DNA from: Clostridia bacterium
Lineage (GTDB): Bacteria > Bacillota > Clostridia > Acetivibrionales > JAFADI01
NCBI GenBank assembly: GCA_026417615.1
Contig: JAOACY010000094.1
Coordinates: forward strand, 1 to 32,043
Reading direction: 5' to 3'
DNA length: 32,043 bases
In this document: in pieces, positions 30,727-32,043 of the stretch
How positions within the stretch are numbered: the stretch's first letter is position 1
Layout of the letters: every line of letters starts with the position of its first letter
The notes under the pieces: model-generated
What the model was told of the DNA's origin: nothing
Databases searched by the model: none
Seen by the model: only the letters and a program-made list of their open reading frames with translations
Made by a program: the position numbers and the translations under genes

Positions 30727-31590
30727 TTGAGAGTTATAGCGTTTGTAGGCCCCAGCGGTACCGGCAAGAGCCACAGGGCTACATGGGTTGCAAGGGAAAG
30801 AGGAATTGAGTTTATTATAGACGACGGACTTTTGATTAGGGGAAACCGAATAGTCGGGGGAAAATCAGCCAAAAGGGAAACAACAAAAATCGGTTCAATA
30901 AAATGTGCCCTGTTTTCCGATGATGATCATGCCAATGATGTAAAAAGTGTCATAAATCTTTATAGACCGGAGGCTATTTTAATCCTGGGCACTTCAGACG
31001 GCATGGTGGAGGCCATTGCCAAGCGGCTGGAGCTTTTGCCGATTACAGAAAAGGTTCTGATTAACGAAGTGGCCAGCGAATTTGAAATCAAGCAGGCCCT
31101 GTCAACACGCAGGGAACAGGGGAAGCATGTTATACCCGTTCCTACCTTTGAAATTAAAAGAGATTTTTCAGGATATTTCCTTGACCCTCTGCAGATTTTC
31201 AGGAGGAAGGGCAAGGGCAATTACCAGCTTGTAGGTGAAAAATCAGTTGTAAGGCCGACCTTCAGCTATCTTGGAAGATATACAATTTCTGACTATACCG
31301 TTTATCAGATAATTGAATATGTAACCTCAAATATTGAGGGTGTCCACAGGATTTCCAGGTTCAGGGCTGAAAACCATCCCGACGGCATATACATTGAAAT
31401 GGATTTGGTGCTTGTATACGGCTACGTTATAAGGCCGCTTTTAAGGCACATACAGGAGAGGGTGTGCGAGGAAGTCGAAAGGCTCACGGCGTTAAATATC
31501 AAGGCTCTTAATCTTTTGGCAAAAAGTCTTGTGGTGGAGCACAAGAAGGTGGAGATTGATGAAAATGCACAAGAAACTCCTAAAGAATAA
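30727..31590 (+). CDS. P-loop ATPase fused to an Asp23/Gls24-like domain
   Basis: A 287-residue cytosolic protein. Residues 1-150 form a P-loop NTPase with Walker A GPSGTGKSHRA (8-18), an IIDDGLLI strand, and AILILGTSDG as a late strand. Residues about 150-195 are a linker with KRDFSGYFLDPLQIF. Residues about 195-270 (SDYTVYQIIEYV, GVHRISRFRA, GIYIEMDLVLVYGYVIRPLLRHIQ, RLTALNIKALNL) look like the Gls24/Asp23 domain of envelope-stress proteins. Such fusions occur in clostridia, and function is unknown. TTG 30727 is the start: GGAGGA at 30716-30721, 5 bases away, and no ATG nearby. A tail rich in Glu and Lys ends the protein. Confidence 0.82.
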   Translation: MRVIAFVGPSGTGKSHRATWVARERGIEFIIDDGLLIRGNRIVGGKSAKRETTKIGSIKCALFSDDDHANDVKSVINLYRPEAILILGTSDGMVEAIAKRLELLPITEKVLINEVASEFEIKQALSTRREQGKHVIPVPTFEIKRDFSGYFLDPLQIFRRKGKGNYQLVGEKSVVRPTFSYLGRYTISDYTVYQIIEYVTSNIEGVHRISRFRAENHPDGIYIEMDLVLVYGYVIRPLLRHIQERVCEEVERLTALNIKALNLLAKSLVVEHKKVEIDENAQETPKE

Positions 31591-31647
31591 TTGATTCCAA
31601 TATACAAACCACACAAATTGCCAAAGGTCGAATAGTGCAAAATTATG

Positions 31648-31676
31648 TTGTTTACATGCGGTTTATGAGATATAAT
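31648..31676 (+). promoter_or_regulatory. Promoter candidate for the right-edge receptor gene
   Basis: TTGTTT at 31648-31653, a 17-bp spacer and TATAAT at 31671-31676. The predicted leader is about 82 bases; no c-di-GMP riboswitch fold was recognised in it. Confidence 0.5.
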
Positions 31677-31764
31677 TTAAAGTGTATCTAAAATTAATGT
31701 AATATATACCACTTATTTAGTTCTGATTATTTTTGCTTTTCAAAATTCCACGGGGGGTATAGGT

Positions 31765-32043
31765 ATGATTAATAGTCTTATGGAGTACCTGAAAAAAGTT
31801 CCGGCTCAGCTTAGGAAAATAGTAGATTTAAAGGCGTTGAAGAATAATGAAAAGCTGTCGGCCTTTCTTTCTGAAGGAGGGAAAATCCTCTCAAATACTA
31901 ATATCAAGAGCCGGCTGATTGTTTCATTCCTGTCGCTGTCTTTAATTCCGCTCTTGATTACAGGGGCTATCTCCTACAGTCAGTCAAAGCGTTCAATAGA
32001 AACCAATATTAAGACATATTCTGCCGAGCTTGTAAAGCAGCTT
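31765..32043 (+). CDS. Probable methyl-accepting chemotaxis protein, N-terminal part only
   Basis: The first 93 residues of a membrane receptor cut by the right edge. A cytoplasmic N-terminal stretch of about 50 residues, basic and helical, precedes NIKSRLIVSFLSLSLIPLLI, a transmembrane segment (about 53-74), then TGAISYSQSKRSIETNIKTY, the start of an extracellular sensor. This arrangement is common in clostridial chemotaxis receptors with a dCache-type sensor. A histidine kinase or GGDEF protein with the same N-terminus is possible because the signalling domain is outside the window. GGGGGG lies 7 bases before ATG 31765. Confidence 0.6.
   Translation, partial: MINSLMEYLKKVPAQLRKIVDLKALKNNEKLSAFLSEGGKILSNTNIKSRLIVSFLSLSLIPLLITGAISYSQSKRSIETNIKTYSAELVKQL

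Noticed and set aside
1-32043. tRNA, rRNA, CRISPR arrays, prophage or defence genes
   Set aside because: I looked on both strands and saw no cloverleaf, rRNA core, regularly spaced repeats, integrase, restriction or toxin-antitoxin pair.

Overview
The window looks like a chromosomal segment from an anaerobic, spore-forming, low-GC Gram-positive bacterium (class Clostridia). The evidence is AT-rich intergenic DNA, strong AGGAGG-type ribosome binding sites, frequent GTG and TTG starts, sporulation genes (spmA, spmB, ytxC), a metG-tatD-yabE-ksgA gene order familiar from Firmicutes, a GTP-type PEP carboxykinase and a CpsC/CpsD/CpsB capsule-control cassette. I see no rRNA, tRNA, CRISPR array, phage or plasmid genes. 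Most of the window is housekeeping DNA with small accessory patches. No complete new system is obvious, but several items deserve a second look.

Layout. 1-2.4 kb: a lasso-peptide B2-type (transglutaminase-like) gene leaving the left edge on the minus strand, a VanZ-like gene, and the spore maturation pair spmA-spmB. 2.4-8.4 kb: metG, tatD, an unrecognised membrane-anchored coiled-coil gene, a yabE-like cell-wall hydrolase (DUF348-G5-3D) and ksgA; rnmV, usually between yabE and ksgA, is absent. 8.4-10.2 kb: convergent GTP-dependent PEP carboxykinase on the minus strand. 10.7-16.7 kb: an unrecognised two-domain gene, zapA, a phosphomutase-like metalloenzyme, a long U32 peptidase-family protein, and dut with an unusual cysteine-rich insert. 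17-20.6 kb: polysaccharide-control cassette (chain-length regulator, tyrosine kinase, PHP phosphatase, LCP ligase) with a decayed vanZ fragment inside it and no glycosyltransferases in view. 20.8-24.3 kb: hflX with a JAMM-like motif in its N-terminal region, a Nudix protein, a YigZ protein and a CoA-binding protein. 24.4-28.3 kb: an orphan histidine kinase, yebC, and several small genes (zinc-ribbon membrane protein, 46-aa peptide, DUF378, PC4-like). 28.5-32 kb: a pentein/GME-like protein, ytxC, a possible small RNA, a P-loop ATPase fused to a Gls24-like domain, and the start of a probable chemotaxis receptor.

Structure beyond genes. Three copies of one short non-coding element with terminal inverted repeats (12517-12608, 16713-16782, 26648-26849) each lie close downstream of a gene. 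A separate REP-like palindrome sits next to the first copy. Many good sigma-A promoters (TTGACA/TATAAT with 16-17 bp spacing) and intrinsic terminators delimit the transcription units. All functional calls come from reading motifs by eye; no database search was run.
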